Assembly: GCF_000020965.1 (NCBI RefSeq)
Contig: NC_011297.1
Location: forward strand, 1 to 64,000
DNA length: 64,000 nt
Direction: 5' to 3'
DNA from: Dictyoglomus thermophilum H-6-12
GTDB lineage: Bacteria; Dictyoglomota; Dictyoglomia; Dictyoglomales; Dictyoglomaceae
The notes beneath the pieces are model-generated. The model saw nothing but the letters and a program-made list of their open reading frames with translations. It was not told where the DNA came from and ran no database searches. The position numbers were made by a program, and so were the translations under genes. Position 1 is the first letter of the stretch, and each line of letters starts with the position of its first letter. This document shows, one piece after another, positions 52,406 to 61,827 of the stretch.

Positions 52406-52764
52406 TTTATATTATTGTTGGCTTGGGAGGGACCATTGGAGCTATACTAAGATATTTAGTGGGGAATATATTTAAGAAATTTACAGAGAAGCATGGTATT
52501 GTTACGTTTTTTATAAATATTACAGGGAGTTTTTTAATAGGATATTTTTCTACAAGGCAAATTCCGGAAGAGTTTAGGTATTTTTTGATAGCTGGTCTTC
52601 TTGGAGGCTTTACTACATATTCGACTTTTATGTCTGATATCGTGAAATATTTAAGAGAAAGAAAGCACTTTGAGGCTTTTGTTTACATGTTTTTTTCTAT
52701 ATTTTTAGGGATAATAGCTGCTGGACTGGGCATTGCTTTAGCAAATGGTATATGGAAAGCTTAG
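52402..52764 (+). CDS. crcB: Fluoride channel CrcB/Fluc, second copy
   Basis: A 120-residue, four-helix protein with GGTIGAILRYLVGN (about 9-22), TFFINITGSFLIGYF (about 35-49) and AGLLGGFTTYSTFMSD (about 68-83). It is clearly paralogous to the upstream gene and translationally coupled to it. Paired Fluc genes in other bacteria form heterodimers with antiparallel subunits. Confidence 0.93.
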   Translation: MIYIIVGLGGTIGAILRYLVGNIFKKFTEKHGIVTFFINITGSFLIGYFSTRQIPEEFRYFLIAGLLGGFTTYSTFMSDIVKYLRERKHFEAFVYMFFSIFLGIIAAGLGIALANGIWKA

Positions 52765-52782
52765 ATTTTTAATGTTCTTATT

Positions 52783-52815
52783 AAGTCCCCAGGATTTCCT
52801 CCTGGGGACTTTTAA
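52783..52815. terminator. Terminator between crcB and GH31
   Basis: AAGTCCCCAGGA pairs with TCCTGGGGACTT around a short loop, followed by TTT on the + strand; it lies between convergent genes. Confidence 0.8.
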
Positions 52816-52841
52816 GGGAAGAGGGGGGAGGAAGGTAATTA

Positions 52842-55169
52842 TTACAACTCTATGATAATTTCTCTTATCTTCTTCTCAGGAATAATCCTTGTCCCTTTTT
52901 CTGTTTTTTCTAATTTCCCACCTTTGACATCTTTGATTCCATTTATGTTGAAGAGGAGTATGGAGTAAGGCTTCCCAGAGTCTTTCTCTACTTCTATTTT
53001 TATTATGTTATTTTCTTTGATGAGATTTATTTTTAAATCTATTTTTCTTTGTTGGTTATAAACTTCACAGGATATATTTTTTCCTTCTTGAGGCTCAAAT
53101 ACATGTAAAGTTACGTTATCAGCATAATCATAGTCAGGTTTTTCCTTGTTCTCTCCAACGGCAATAATACTTCCTGGTCTTGCCATAAGAGGAAGGGAGA
53201 AGTAGTCAAATTTTTCTTTATACCATTTGCCTCCTTCTTTTTTCTCTCCAGTTAAGATGTTTGTCCATGTTCCTACATTGGGAAGATAGTATTCTACTTC
53301 GCCAGTTTCTGAAAATATTGGGGCCACAAGCAAGGAATCTCCAAGCATATATTCTCTATCTAAGAAATGACATGTGGGATCTTCTTCAAATTCAAGTACC
53401 ATCGCTCTTAACATTGGAATTCCTTTTTCAACTGCTTCTATCGCTTTTGCATATAAATATGGCATGAGACTACATTTTAGATTTACAAAGAATCTTAATA
53501 CATCTACTGCCTCTTCATCATATAGCCATGGTACTTTATAATCGTGGTTTCCATGAAGTCTGGAGTGAGAGGAGAGAAGTCCAAAAGCAACCCATCTTTT
53601 ATATAAATCAGGAGTTGCAGAGCTATCAAATCCTGCTATATCATGACTCCAAAAGCCAAAGCCACAAAGACTTAAAGATAAACCTCCTCTTAAGGTTTCT
53701 GCCATGGATTCATAGGTAGATAGGGAGTCTCCTCCCCAATGCACAGGGAATTTTTGACTTCCTGCAGTGGCAGATCTTGCAAATACTATAGCATTCTCCT
53801 CTCCAAGTTCTTCCTTGAGAGTCTCAAAAACAGTCTTATTATAAAGATATGTATAAAAGTTGTGCATTTTTTCTGGATCTGAGCCATCGTAGTAAACCAC
53901 ATCGGTAGGTATTCTTTCTCCAAAATCAGTTTTGAAAACATCAACGCCCATTTTAATTAATCTTCTTAGATGTTTGGAATACCAATCTCTTGCAGAGGGG
54001 TTAGTGAAGTCCACAATTCCCATGCCAGGTTGCCATTCATCGGTTTGCCATACACTACCATCAGGCTTTTTCAAGAGATATCCTTTTTCCTTTCCTTCCT
54101 CAAAGAGTTTTGATCTTTGGGCAATATATGGATTTATCCATACACATATTTTCAATCCCTTTTCCTTTAATCTCTTTAGCATCTCCTCTGGATTTGGAAA
54201 TACCCTATCATCCCATTCAAAGTTTACCCAGTGATACTCCCTCATCCAGAAGCAGTCAAAGTGAAAAACATGAAGGGGAATATTTCTTTCTTTCATTCCC
54301 TCTATGAAGCTTGTTACAGTCTTTTCATCATAATTTGTTATGAAGGAGGTAGTAAGCCAAAGCCCAAAAGACCAGGAAGGAGGAAGGGAGGGTCTTCCTG
54401 TAAGTAAAGTGTAGTTTTCAAGAACTTCTTTTAAATTATCTCCTCCGATTATAAAGTAGTTGATTTTTTCTCCAGGAATACTGAATTGTACTCTTTCTAC
54501 ATGCTCCGTAGCGATCTCAAAAGATACTTTCTCAGGGTGATTTACAAAGACTCCATAATCTCTATTTGTTACGTAAAAAGGAATATTTTTATAGGTTTGA
54601 TCAGATACTGTACCTGCATCTGCATTCCACATTTCAATACTTTGGCCATTTTTAATAAAAGGTCCAAATCTTTCTCCAAGTCCATATATTAGTTCTCCTA
54701 CCGCAAGGTCAAGGCTTTCCACCATATATTTATTTTTACTTTCATCTATGGCGTATGCCATATGTTTGTAGCCTGAAGAAGTTAATTTTTTGTCTTTCCA
54801 GTAGAAAGTATATTGAAAAGTGCCTTTTTTATTGATCTTTACTTTTAGGCTTCCTGCCTTTAAGGTAATGGAATCTTCCTCATCTAATATCTCCGGTTTA
54901 TAGTTTTTATCTCTATTTATTTCGAAATTAGGTCCTTTTTCTACTACTCCTTTAAAATGATAAGATGTTATCTCTATGATGTTGGGAAAGGGTGAAGAAA
55001 AATGAATTTCAAAGAGAGGACCATATAGAGTTTCTCCTCTATTTTTGACAAAACTTGAAGGAGCATAAACAACAAGCTCTTTTTCTTTTATTTCATAATC
55101 CCACAAAATACATGGATAGTGAATTCTAATGCCCTCTCTTACTCTCCAATGTCCATCAGTAAATTTCAT
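52842..55169 (-). CDS. Alpha-xylosidase, glycoside hydrolase family 31 (YicI-like)
   Basis: The 775-residue length and the N-terminal MKFTDGHWRVREGI are those of YicI-type alpha-xylosidases. The nucleophile is D415 in KTDFGE and the acid/base D481 in HWGGDS, almost the positions known for E. coli YicI (D416, D482). The four-domain layout (N-terminal beta-sandwich, barrel from about 265, two C-terminal beta domains) is complete. There is no signal peptide. It removes alpha-linked xylose from xyloglucan oligosaccharides. It lies 12 bases after the GH3 gene, in one operon with it. Confidence 0.93.
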   Translation of the reverse strand: MKFTDGHWRVREGIRIHYPCILWDYEIKEKELVVYAPSSFVKNRGETLYGPLFEIHFSSPFPNIIEITSYHFKGVVEKGPNFEINRDKNYKPEILDEEDSITLKAGSLKVKINKKGTFQYTFYWKDKKLTSSGYKHMAYAIDESKNKYMVESLDLAVGELIYGLGERFGPFIKNGQSIEMWNADAGTVSDQTYKNIPFYVTNRDYGVFVNHPEKVSFEIATEHVERVQFSIPGEKINYFIIGGDNLKEVLENYTLLTGRPSLPPSWSFGLWLTTSFITNYDEKTVTSFIEGMKERNIPLHVFHFDCFWMREYHWVNFEWDDRVFPNPEEMLKRLKEKGLKICVWINPYIAQRSKLFEEGKEKGYLLKKPDGSVWQTDEWQPGMGIVDFTNPSARDWYSKHLRRLIKMGVDVFKTDFGERIPTDVVYYDGSDPEKMHNFYTYLYNKTVFETLKEELGEENAIVFARSATAGSQKFPVHWGGDSLSTYESMAETLRGGLSLSLCGFGFWSHDIAGFDSSATPDLYKRWVAFGLLSSHSRLHGNHDYKVPWLYDEEAVDVLRFFVNLKCSLMPYLYAKAIEAVEKGIPMLRAMVLEFEEDPTCHFLDREYMLGDSLLVAPIFSETGEVEYYLPNVGTWTNILTGEKKEGGKWYKEKFDYFSLPLMARPGSIIAVGENKEKPDYDYADNVTLHVFEPQEGKNISCEVYNQQRKIDLKINLIKENNIIKIEVEKDSGKPYSILLFNINGIKDVKGGKLEKTEKGTRIIPEKKIREIIIEL

Positions 55170-55181
55170 ACTTTCCTCCTC

Positions 55182-57965
55182 CTATTCAAATCTAAACCAG
55201 TTTATTTTTAGTCCCTTTTCTCCTTTTATATATAGATCTTGAATACCCTCAATGTGCTCCCCTAAAAGATAAACGATTTCTTTCCACTCATTATTAGTAT
55301 CTAAAACTTCAAAGGAAAATTCTTTTCCTATTTTGCTGAAAATTAAAACTATTTTGGAGTGATTTGAGGAAAGTTCCATGACTACCTTTTTAGGTTTGTT
55401 TTTAAACTCAAAATCCTTGAAAAGAATGAAAGAGTCGTTATCATTGAAAATTACGTATGTTTCTTTAAAGCTTCTTTTGGTATTAAAGGATACATTATGG
55501 TAGTCGTCAAAATTTATAGCCTTTGTACTTTTAAAGGGATCTCTATTTTTAATCTCCTCTCCATCTATGTGAAATTTATCCCTTAATCTAATATCCTTAG
55601 AAGATGCTCCGATTAAGATTTCATACTCTCCTTTTTCTACCATATATCTTTCTTCTCTCACATCCCATATAAAAAGTTCTGATATGGGAATTGTTATATC
55701 TACTTTTACCCTTTCTCCTTTGGGGACAAAAACTCTTGTAAAGCCTTTTAGTTGTATATTAGGCCTCTTAACTTTTGAGTTTAAGGCTTTTATATATACT
55801 TGAGGTACTTCTTCAGAGTCCATGTCTCCGATATTTTCTATTTCAAAACTTAATTTTATTTCCTCATTTAATTTGAAGTTTTTAGAGTTTAAAATTAAGT
55901 TTTTATATTCAAATTCTGTATAGGTTAACCCGTGACCAAAGGAGAAAAGAGGTTCTTTGTCAAAATACATGTAGGTTCTTTTGCCTCTAATTATATCGTA
56001 GTCAGTAATGGGAGGGATATGGTGAATGGATCTGTACCATGTCATATTTAATCTTCCTGCAGGTGAAAAGTTGCCTAAGAGTATATCTGCTATAGCATTT
56101 CCCATTTCCTGTCCTCCGTGGGATGACCAAAGAATTGCTGGAATGTGGTCTTTTTCCCAACAAATAGCATAGGGATAACTACTTATTACCAATAGGACTA
56201 TATTGGGATTTACTTTAAATATCTCTCTTACCAAGTTTTCTTGGTGTTCAGGAAGTACAATGTCAATTCTGTCTTCATCTTCTCTCCCGTTTACTAAAGG
56301 GTTATTTCCTACACAGAGTATTACTATATCGGAATTTTGGGCAATTTCACAGGCTTTTTCTATACCCTTTTCTACTTTTTCGAAGATGAATTTTTCTTCA
56401 GGAAGGTTTTCAAAGCTATCTTTAAACTTGAGTATATTTCCTTCCTTTTCATCTATGTAAGCATATTTTCCATTCCAGGTTTTAATTAAATAGGTACCAT
56501 CTCCGATAGGATCAATATTAAAAACTTCTTTTACAAACCATCCAAATACTTCCTCCGCAGAGGAAAGGATAGCAGAGGTAGAATCATCGGCAGTTAGGTA
56601 TTTGCCATTTGCTATTCCTTGGAGACTTTTCTTTCCCCATCCCCAGTCTATGTATTTAAAAACTTCCTTTTCCGTAATGTTATCACTTACAGCCCAGACA
56701 GGACTTATTCCTGATTCTATAACTCTTAAGTATTTGTTATTTTTCACTGACTTTATTGCTACGATATCATATGAGTCGTGATATAGAATTTCTTTGTTAT
56801 AAAGCCTGTTTATTATTCCTTGTAATACTGATACCTTGTAAGGATATGTTCCACTGTACCAGTCATTGTAGTTTTTATTTGCAAGGGGACCTATTACTGC
56901 AATTTTGTTTATTTTTTCTTTTTTAAGGGGTAAAAATTTATTTTCATTTTTGAGAAGAACAACTGATTTTAATTCCGCCATATAAGCGAGTTGAGAATGT
57001 TCATTATTACAAATTTGGTTTGGTGGTACATAAAATCTTTTACTTATTTCTTCGTCAAATTCACCCAGCCTAAATCTTACTTTAAGAGAGTTTGATATGG
57101 CTCTATCTATATCTTCTTCAGTGATTAATCCTTTTTCTAAAGCTTGCCAGGCAGACTCGATGACCAGGTCTGGATTGTCGGTAAAGGCGTCTATCCCAGC
57201 CTTTAAAGCATAGGCAAGAGTTTCATAATGGTTTCCAAAGGTTTTATGAGAGGTAACTGTTTGGCTAAAGTCTGCAGCATCGGTTACAACACATCCTTCA
57301 AGTCCAAATTTTTCTTTTATTACCTCTCTTACAATGGGATTTATAATGCAAGGGATTCCATTAACTGCATTATAGGCTGTCATAATGCATTGGGCCCTAT
57401 ATTTCTCAATTACTCTTCTAAACACCTCAAGATAATATTCATACATATTTCTTGGGTCTATATCGGCCGAAAACTTATCTCTATCTTTTTCGTTGTTATT
57501 GGCAAAGAAGTGTTTGGGGGTCATTGCGGTTTTTAAATATACAGGATCATCTCCTTGCATACCTTGTATATAGGCACCTGCCATTTCAGAGGCAAGAAAA
57601 GGATCTTCTCCATAACCTTCTTCGGTTCTTCCCCAGCGAGGATCTCTTAACATATCTACGGTAGGAGCCCAAAGCATTAGGCCTCCAATCTTTCCCCTCA
57701 TATAATAGTAGGCTCTTGCCTCTTGAGAAACCGCATTACCTATTTTCTTCATAAGTTCTCTATCAAAAGAAGAGGAAAGACCAATAGGTTGAGGAAATAC
57801 TGTTGCCTTTCCAAGCCAGGCAACACCATGAGCTGCCTCTCCCCCAATATAAAATTCTCTAATATTGAGTCTTGGAATTTCTGCTTGTCTTGTGGGAAGG
57901 AGTTTTATCTTTTCCTCAAGAGTAAGTTTAGATATAAGTTCTTTTACCTTCTCTTCAATATTCAT
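55182..57965 (-). CDS. Beta-glucosidase/beta-xylosidase, glycoside hydrolase family 3, with inserted beta-trefoil-like domain
   Basis: The GH3 barrel (about 10-300) has the nucleophile D229 in CVVTDAADF and the substrate motif TPKHFFANN (149-157). The alpha/beta sandwich (about 330-395 and 533-680) is interrupted by an extra segment of roughly 135 residues (about 397-532) with repeats such as VKNNKYLRV, IANGKYLTADDS and WNGKYAYIDEKEGN, which look like the beta-trefoil (fascin-type) fold. A fibronectin-III-like domain (about 690-800) and a C-terminal beta domain follow. No signal peptide. With the GH31 enzyme it would finish xyloglucan breakdown in the cytosol. Confidence 0.9.
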   Translation of the reverse strand: MNIEEKVKELISKLTLEEKIKLLPTRQAEIPRLNIREFYIGGEAAHGVAWLGKATVFPQPIGLSSSFDRELMKKIGNAVSQEARAYYYMRGKIGGLMLWAPTVDMLRDPRWGRTEEGYGEDPFLASEMAGAYIQGMQGDDPVYLKTAMTPKHFFANNNEKDRDKFSADIDPRNMYEYYLEVFRRVIEKYRAQCIMTAYNAVNGIPCIINPIVREVIKEKFGLEGCVVTDAADFSQTVTSHKTFGNHYETLAYALKAGIDAFTDNPDLVIESAWQALEKGLITEEDIDRAISNSLKVRFRLGEFDEEISKRFYVPPNQICNNEHSQLAYMAELKSVVLLKNENKFLPLKKEKINKIAVIGPLANKNYNDWYSGTYPYKVSVLQGIINRLYNKEILYHDSYDIVAIKSVKNNKYLRVIESGISPVWAVSDNITEKEVFKYIDWGWGKKSLQGIANGKYLTADDSTSAILSSAEEVFGWFVKEVFNIDPIGDGTYLIKTWNGKYAYIDEKEGNILKFKDSFENLPEEKFIFEKVEKGIEKACEIAQNSDIVILCVGNNPLVNGREDEDRIDIVLPEHQENLVREIFKVNPNIVLLVISSYPYAICWEKDHIPAILWSSHGGQEMGNAIADILLGNFSPAGRLNMTWYRSIHHIPPITDYDIIRGKRTYMYFDKEPLFSFGHGLTYTEFEYKNLILNSKNFKLNEEIKLSFEIENIGDMDSEEVPQVYIKALNSKVKRPNIQLKGFTRVFVPKGERVKVDITIPISELFIWDVREERYMVEKGEYEILIGASSKDIRLRDKFHIDGEEIKNRDPFKSTKAINFDDYHNVSFNTKRSFKETYVIFNDNDSFILFKDFEFKNKPKKVVMELSSNHSKIVLIFSKIGKEFSFEVLDTNNEWKEIVYLLGEHIEGIQDLYIKGEKGLKINWFRFE

Positions 57966-58089
57966 AACTAAGAAATCCTCCCTGTGATATTTTTTAATGC
58001 TTGATTATATAACTTTTACAATATCTTTCTAAATCACAATATTTTTATTTTTTAACACAAAATTGAATAGTTTATGTTGAATTTTGAAA

Positions 58090-58106
58090 GGTCTAATTTT
58101 GACCCC
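58090..58106 (-). repeat. Copy C of the dispersed GGGGTCAAA motif
   Basis: On the minus strand this reads GGGGTCAAAATTAGACC. It lies between the divergent GH3 and ARPP-1-like genes. Confidence 0.45.
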
Positions 58107-58155
58107 ACATAGTATTTATAATTATCTTGAAAAATTTTAAGGGGAGGTTTTAAGG

Positions 58156-59079
58156 TTGAAGATAGATAAAATCTTTTCAAATTTAGAGGTTATGAAGCCT
58201 CAGAGTTTTGAAGATATGGTTGTTTTTCCTTTAAGCCTTAAGATTGATAATATACCTTACTTTATTACTCTTGACTCTGCCCTAAAAACAAGAAAATTCT
58301 TAATAAAAGAGGTACATACCTTTGGAGAGGTACCTGTTTTAAAAGTTATAAACCATTTGTCGGAACAAGTTTTAATTTTAGATGGAGAAGAGCTTAGAGG
58401 TGGTAAACAGAATAGGGTAGTAAATACTTCCATTCTTGTTAAGAAGAATAGTGAGTTAGTTATTCCTGTAAGTTGTACGGAGGCTCACAGATGGCATTAT
58501 ATTTCCGATGTTTTTGAAGATCCAGATGTAATTCCTATAGAAATTAGAAAGGGAAAGACTGAGAGTTTATTGAGAAATTTACTTTCGAAGGGTGAATTTA
58601 AATCAGATCAAGGTTTGATTTGGGATATGATAAATAGGTATCACATGGATTATGATGTCGATTCAGAAACTTCTGCCATAAGAGATGTATATGAAAAAGA
58701 GAAAGATAAATTAAAGGATAGACTTAATAAATTCCCCTATATTGATGGGCAAAATGGTATCCTGGTTTATGTGGATGGAAGGTTTGAGGGAGTGGATATA
58801 GTGCCCCTTACTTCTGCTTATAAAGAACTGCATGAAAAATTAATAAAAAGCTATATTTTTAGACGTCCTTTAAAGAAAAAGAATAATCTTTTTAAGGATG
58901 AAAATGAAAAAATATTTGATGAGATAAGTAAGATTGAGCCATTGAAGTTTAAATCTGTAGGGCTTGGATGGGATCTTCGTTATGGCGATGATAAATATAT
59001 AGGTTCAATGCTGGTTTATAGAAACAAGCCTATACACATTAACTTTTTAAGAAGGACTATGTATTCCAAGGCCGTTTGA
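58156..59079 (+). CDS. ARPP-1-like domain protein of unknown function
   Basis: The sequence has the pattern I associate with the ARPP-1 family: LILDGEELRGGKQNRVVNTSILVKKNSELVIPVSCTEAHRW (about 73-115). The rest is mixed alpha/beta with VYVDGRFEGVDIV near 200-212. The reaction is unknown. The TTG start follows GGGGAGG nine bases earlier. Its 3' end overlaps the convergent pabC-like gene by 23 bases. Confidence 0.72.
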   Translation: MKIDKIFSNLEVMKPQSFEDMVVFPLSLKIDNIPYFITLDSALKTRKFLIKEVHTFGEVPVLKVINHLSEQVLILDGEELRGGKQNRVVNTSILVKKNSELVIPVSCTEAHRWHYISDVFEDPDVIPIEIRKGKTESLLRNLLSKGEFKSDQGLIWDMINRYHMDYDVDSETSAIRDVYEKEKDKLKDRLNKFPYIDGQNGILVYVDGRFEGVDIVPLTSAYKELHEKLIKSYIFRRPLKKKNNLFKDENEKIFDEISKIEPLKFKSVGLGWDLRYGDDKYIGSMLVYRNKPIHINFLRRTMYSKAV

Positions 59080-59818
59080 AGATTTCAAATTCTGTCAATT
59101 TTAAAGAGAATTCTCTAGAAGGAAAATTTATATTTTCTATATTGTTTACAGGGAATGCTCCAGCTATGCTTGTGGTTATGAAGCATTCTTCCATATGTTT
59201 TATATCTTCTATTTTTAGGAAGGATATGTGTATTTTGTAGCCTAAAATTTTAGTTGTTTCAATCACTTTTTTTCTCATAGTACCAGGTAAAAGCCCATTT
59301 TGAATGTGGGGAGTGTAGATATTTTTTTCTCTTCTGAAAAAGATGTTTCCAAAAGCAGTCTCGGTTATAAACTCTTTCTCGTTGAGAAAAAGACAGGTAT
59401 CAAAACCCATTCTTTGGGCTCTTTCTTCCTCTATTACGTTTATCCCCATGTTAAAGGTTTTAATATAATTAAGGATATTATTGGAGTGTTTTTTGACTTT
59501 TGATATTTTAATAGAAAGTCCCTTATTATATATCTCTTTGTTATACTTTATTTCTTTCTCTTTTATGATAGGTTTATCCTCTTTAAAGTATATTCTTAGC
59601 GCTCCAAAAGGCTTTTTTATTTTTGCTAAATACTCTTTTAGATGTTCTTCAAACTTTTCTAGGGTTATTAAAAAAGGAAGATTCAATATTTTAAAGGCTC
59701 TCTTCATTCTTCTATAATGCTCAGGTACAAGATGTATATTGTTATTCTCAAAGTATAGTGTTTCATAGGGAATTAAGCCGAAATTGTATATGTATTCTTT
59801 TCTTTCCAAAGGGATCAC
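59057..59818 (-). CDS. pabC: Aminotransferase class IV, probably 4-amino-4-deoxychorismate lyase
   Basis: A 253-residue fold-type IV PLP enzyme. The catalytic lysine is in NYIKTFNMG (near residue 123), followed by ITETAFGNIFF (about 151-161) and NGLLPGTMRK (about 174-183). Branched-chain aminotransferases share the fold, but its place directly after pabA and pabB with a four-base overlap points to the release of p-aminobenzoate from aminodeoxychorismate. Confidence 0.85.
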   Translation of the reverse strand: MIPLERKEYIYNFGLIPYETLYFENNNIHLVPEHYRRMKRAFKILNLPFLITLEKFEEHLKEYLAKIKKPFGALRIYFKEDKPIIKEKEIKYNKEIYNKGLSIKISKVKKHSNNILNYIKTFNMGINVIEEERAQRMGFDTCLFLNEKEFITETAFGNIFFRREKNIYTPHIQNGLLPGTMRKKVIETTKILGYKIHISFLKIEDIKHMEECFITTSIAGAFPVNNIENINFPSREFSLKLTEFEIFKRPWNT

Positions 59819-61149
59819 CTCTTTGTTACATAATTTTTAGAGGAAAGAAGTACTTCAAGTAAGGGTTTTCCCTTGGCTAAGGTCTCTTCGTATTCGTCTT
59901 CTTCCTTAGAATCCCATACAATGCCTCCACCCACATTATAATAGGCTATATCTTTTTCTACTATTAATGTTCTTATAGCTATATTAAAGGCCATATTAAG
60001 ATTATTACTAATAAAACCTATTGATCCAGTATATACTCCTCTTGGATCTTTTTCTAACTCTTCAATTATTTTTATGGCATTGAGCTTTGGAGCACCAGTA
60101 ATGGATCCTCCAGGGAAAGTTGCTTTGATTATATCTTTGAACTCTATGTCTTTTTTTAAACTACCCTCTATGGTGGATACTAAATGAAAGACCGAGGAAT
60201 ATGATTCAATCTCAAAGAGCTTTTTAACGTGGATAGATTCTGGAATACAAATTTTGGCAAAATCATTCCTTTCTAAGTCTACAATCATGAGGAGTTCAGA
60301 TCTGCACTTTGTATCATTCATGAGGATACGTTTGTTTTTCTTGTCTTCTTCTCTGTTTTGGGCTCTTTTTATGGTACCTTTTATAGGTCGAGTGATTATT
60401 TTGTTTTTCTTTTTGTATAAGAAAAGTTCTGGAGAAGTGGAGATGATATAACTATCTTTTAATTTAATAAAGGCATGGAATGCTCCATAGTTTTTCTTCC
60501 TTAATTTATAATAAATGTAGTAAGGATCAAATTTTCCATTGAAATAGAATCTCTGAGATAAGTTTACTTGGTATACATCGCCTTCGTATATATAGTTTTT
60601 AATCTTTCTTATAGCTTCTATATATTCATCTTTTTTAAAATTAGTAAAGAAGTTATATACTATGTGCTCTTTGAATTTATAATCTTTGTAAGATGAACTT
60701 TTCAGAGAGTTGATTATTTCTTTTAAATCTTTATATATTTCTGAGGGTATTAGAATTTTCTTCTCCAGGTGGTCAAAGATTATAAAATTTTCATAATATC
60801 CAAAGAAGGCTTTGTGGTTTAATGGATTTTTCTTTCTTGGTATTTTGTAGAGATCTACTCCAAAATCATAAGATAAAAAACCTACAAAGCCCCCATTGAA
60901 TATTAAATCTTCGTTTTTCTTTTTCTTTTTTTCTATTTCTGCGGAAAGTTTGTTTAAAAAATCTTCTGCATCATCATTATCTCTACAAATTAGAATTTCC
61001 TTTGGAGATAAAAAGATAAAGGAATATCTTCCAAAATTTTTGTGAAAATAATTGCTCTCGAGGAGGATAGAGTAATCCTCTTTTAATAAGAAATAAAGGG
61101 AAAAAGGCTCTATAAAAAATTTTTCCTTACGAAGATCTAATTCTATCAT
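59815..61149 (-). CDS. pabB: Aminodeoxychorismate synthase component I
   Basis: The chorismate-binding domain is at about 165-440. The key motif is TRPIKGTIKR (about 252-261), where the lysine distinguishes PabB from anthranilate synthase. ELLMIVDLERNDFAKIC (about 285-301) and FPGGSITGAPKLNAIKIIEELE are standard. It makes 4-amino-4-deoxychorismate for folate with ammonia from PabA. Four-base overlaps on both sides show tight coupling. Confidence 0.93.
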   Translation of the reverse strand: MIELDLRKEKFFIEPFSLYFLLKEDYSILLESNYFHKNFGRYSFIFLSPKEILICRDNDDAEDFLNKLSAEIEKKKKKNEDLIFNGGFVGFLSYDFGVDLYKIPRKKNPLNHKAFFGYYENFIIFDHLEKKILIPSEIYKDLKEIINSLKSSSYKDYKFKEHIVYNFFTNFKKDEYIEAIRKIKNYIYEGDVYQVNLSQRFYFNGKFDPYYIYYKLRKKNYGAFHAFIKLKDSYIISTSPELFLYKKKNKIITRPIKGTIKRAQNREEDKKNKRILMNDTKCRSELLMIVDLERNDFAKICIPESIHVKKLFEIESYSSVFHLVSTIEGSLKKDIEFKDIIKATFPGGSITGAPKLNAIKIIEELEKDPRGVYTGSIGFISNNLNMAFNIAIRTLIVEKDIAYYNVGGGIVWDSKEEDEYEETLAKGKPLLEVLLSSKNYVTKR

Positions 61150-61709
61150 ATCTCTAAAAAGTTCTTTAATAATCTTATTCCATCCTCCGTTCCTATGGAC
61201 TCAGGATGAAATTGTACTCCTTCTATTTTATAAAATTTATGCCTTATTCCCATGATCTCTTTGTTTTTAGTATAGGCTGTTATTTCTATATTATCACCTT
61301 CTTTATCTTTCTCGAGAACAAGAGAGTGATATCTTACTACTTTAAGAGGATTTTTGATATTTTTGAAAACACCTTTTTCATCATGAATTATCTCATCGAT
61401 CATTCCATGCATAGGTTTTTGAGCTTTTACTAATTTTAACCCAAAATATACTCCAATTGCCTGGTGTCCTAAACAAACTCCCAAGATCTTTTTTGTATTT
61501 TTAAACACATCTATTATCTCAAGAAGGATATGATCATCGGTTGGTCTTCCAGGTCCAGGGGAAAGTACTATGTAGTCTGGATTTAATTTACTTATATAAG
61601 AAATATTGATTTTGTCTCTGTTTTTAACAAGGGTTTTTATTTTTAATCTTTGAAAGTAATTGTACAAGTTGTAAGTAAAGGAGTCGAAGTTGTCAACAAT
61701 AAGTAGCAA
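61146..61709 (-). CDS. pabA: Aminodeoxychorismate/anthranilate synthase glutamine amidotransferase
   Basis: A class I amidotransferase with DNFDSFTYNLYNYF (about 6-19), the nucleophile cysteine in GVCLGHQAIG (near 79) and the C-terminal histidine-glutamate dyad in GVQFHPES. Sequence alone does not separate PabA from TrpG; the neighbours favour folate synthesis. It may serve both pathways, as in Bacillus. The TTG start follows AAGGAGGG. Confidence 0.9.
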   Translation of the reverse strand: MLLIVDNFDSFTYNLYNYFQRLKIKTLVKNRDKINISYISKLNPDYIVLSPGPGRPTDDHILLEIIDVFKNTKKILGVCLGHQAIGVYFGLKLVKAQKPMHGMIDEIIHDEKGVFKNIKNPLKVVRYHSLVLEKDKEGDNIEITAYTKNKEIMGIRHKFYKIEGVQFHPESIGTEDGIRLLKNFLEI

Positions 61710-61827
61710 TTGTTTTTCACCCTCCTTATATTTTGAAATAAATTTTATAGAAAAAGGATCTAAATTTTGATAGAATTGTTTGATATTATAAAGGCAGTAG
61801 ACTTTGTAAGAAAAGAGGTGGAATTCA

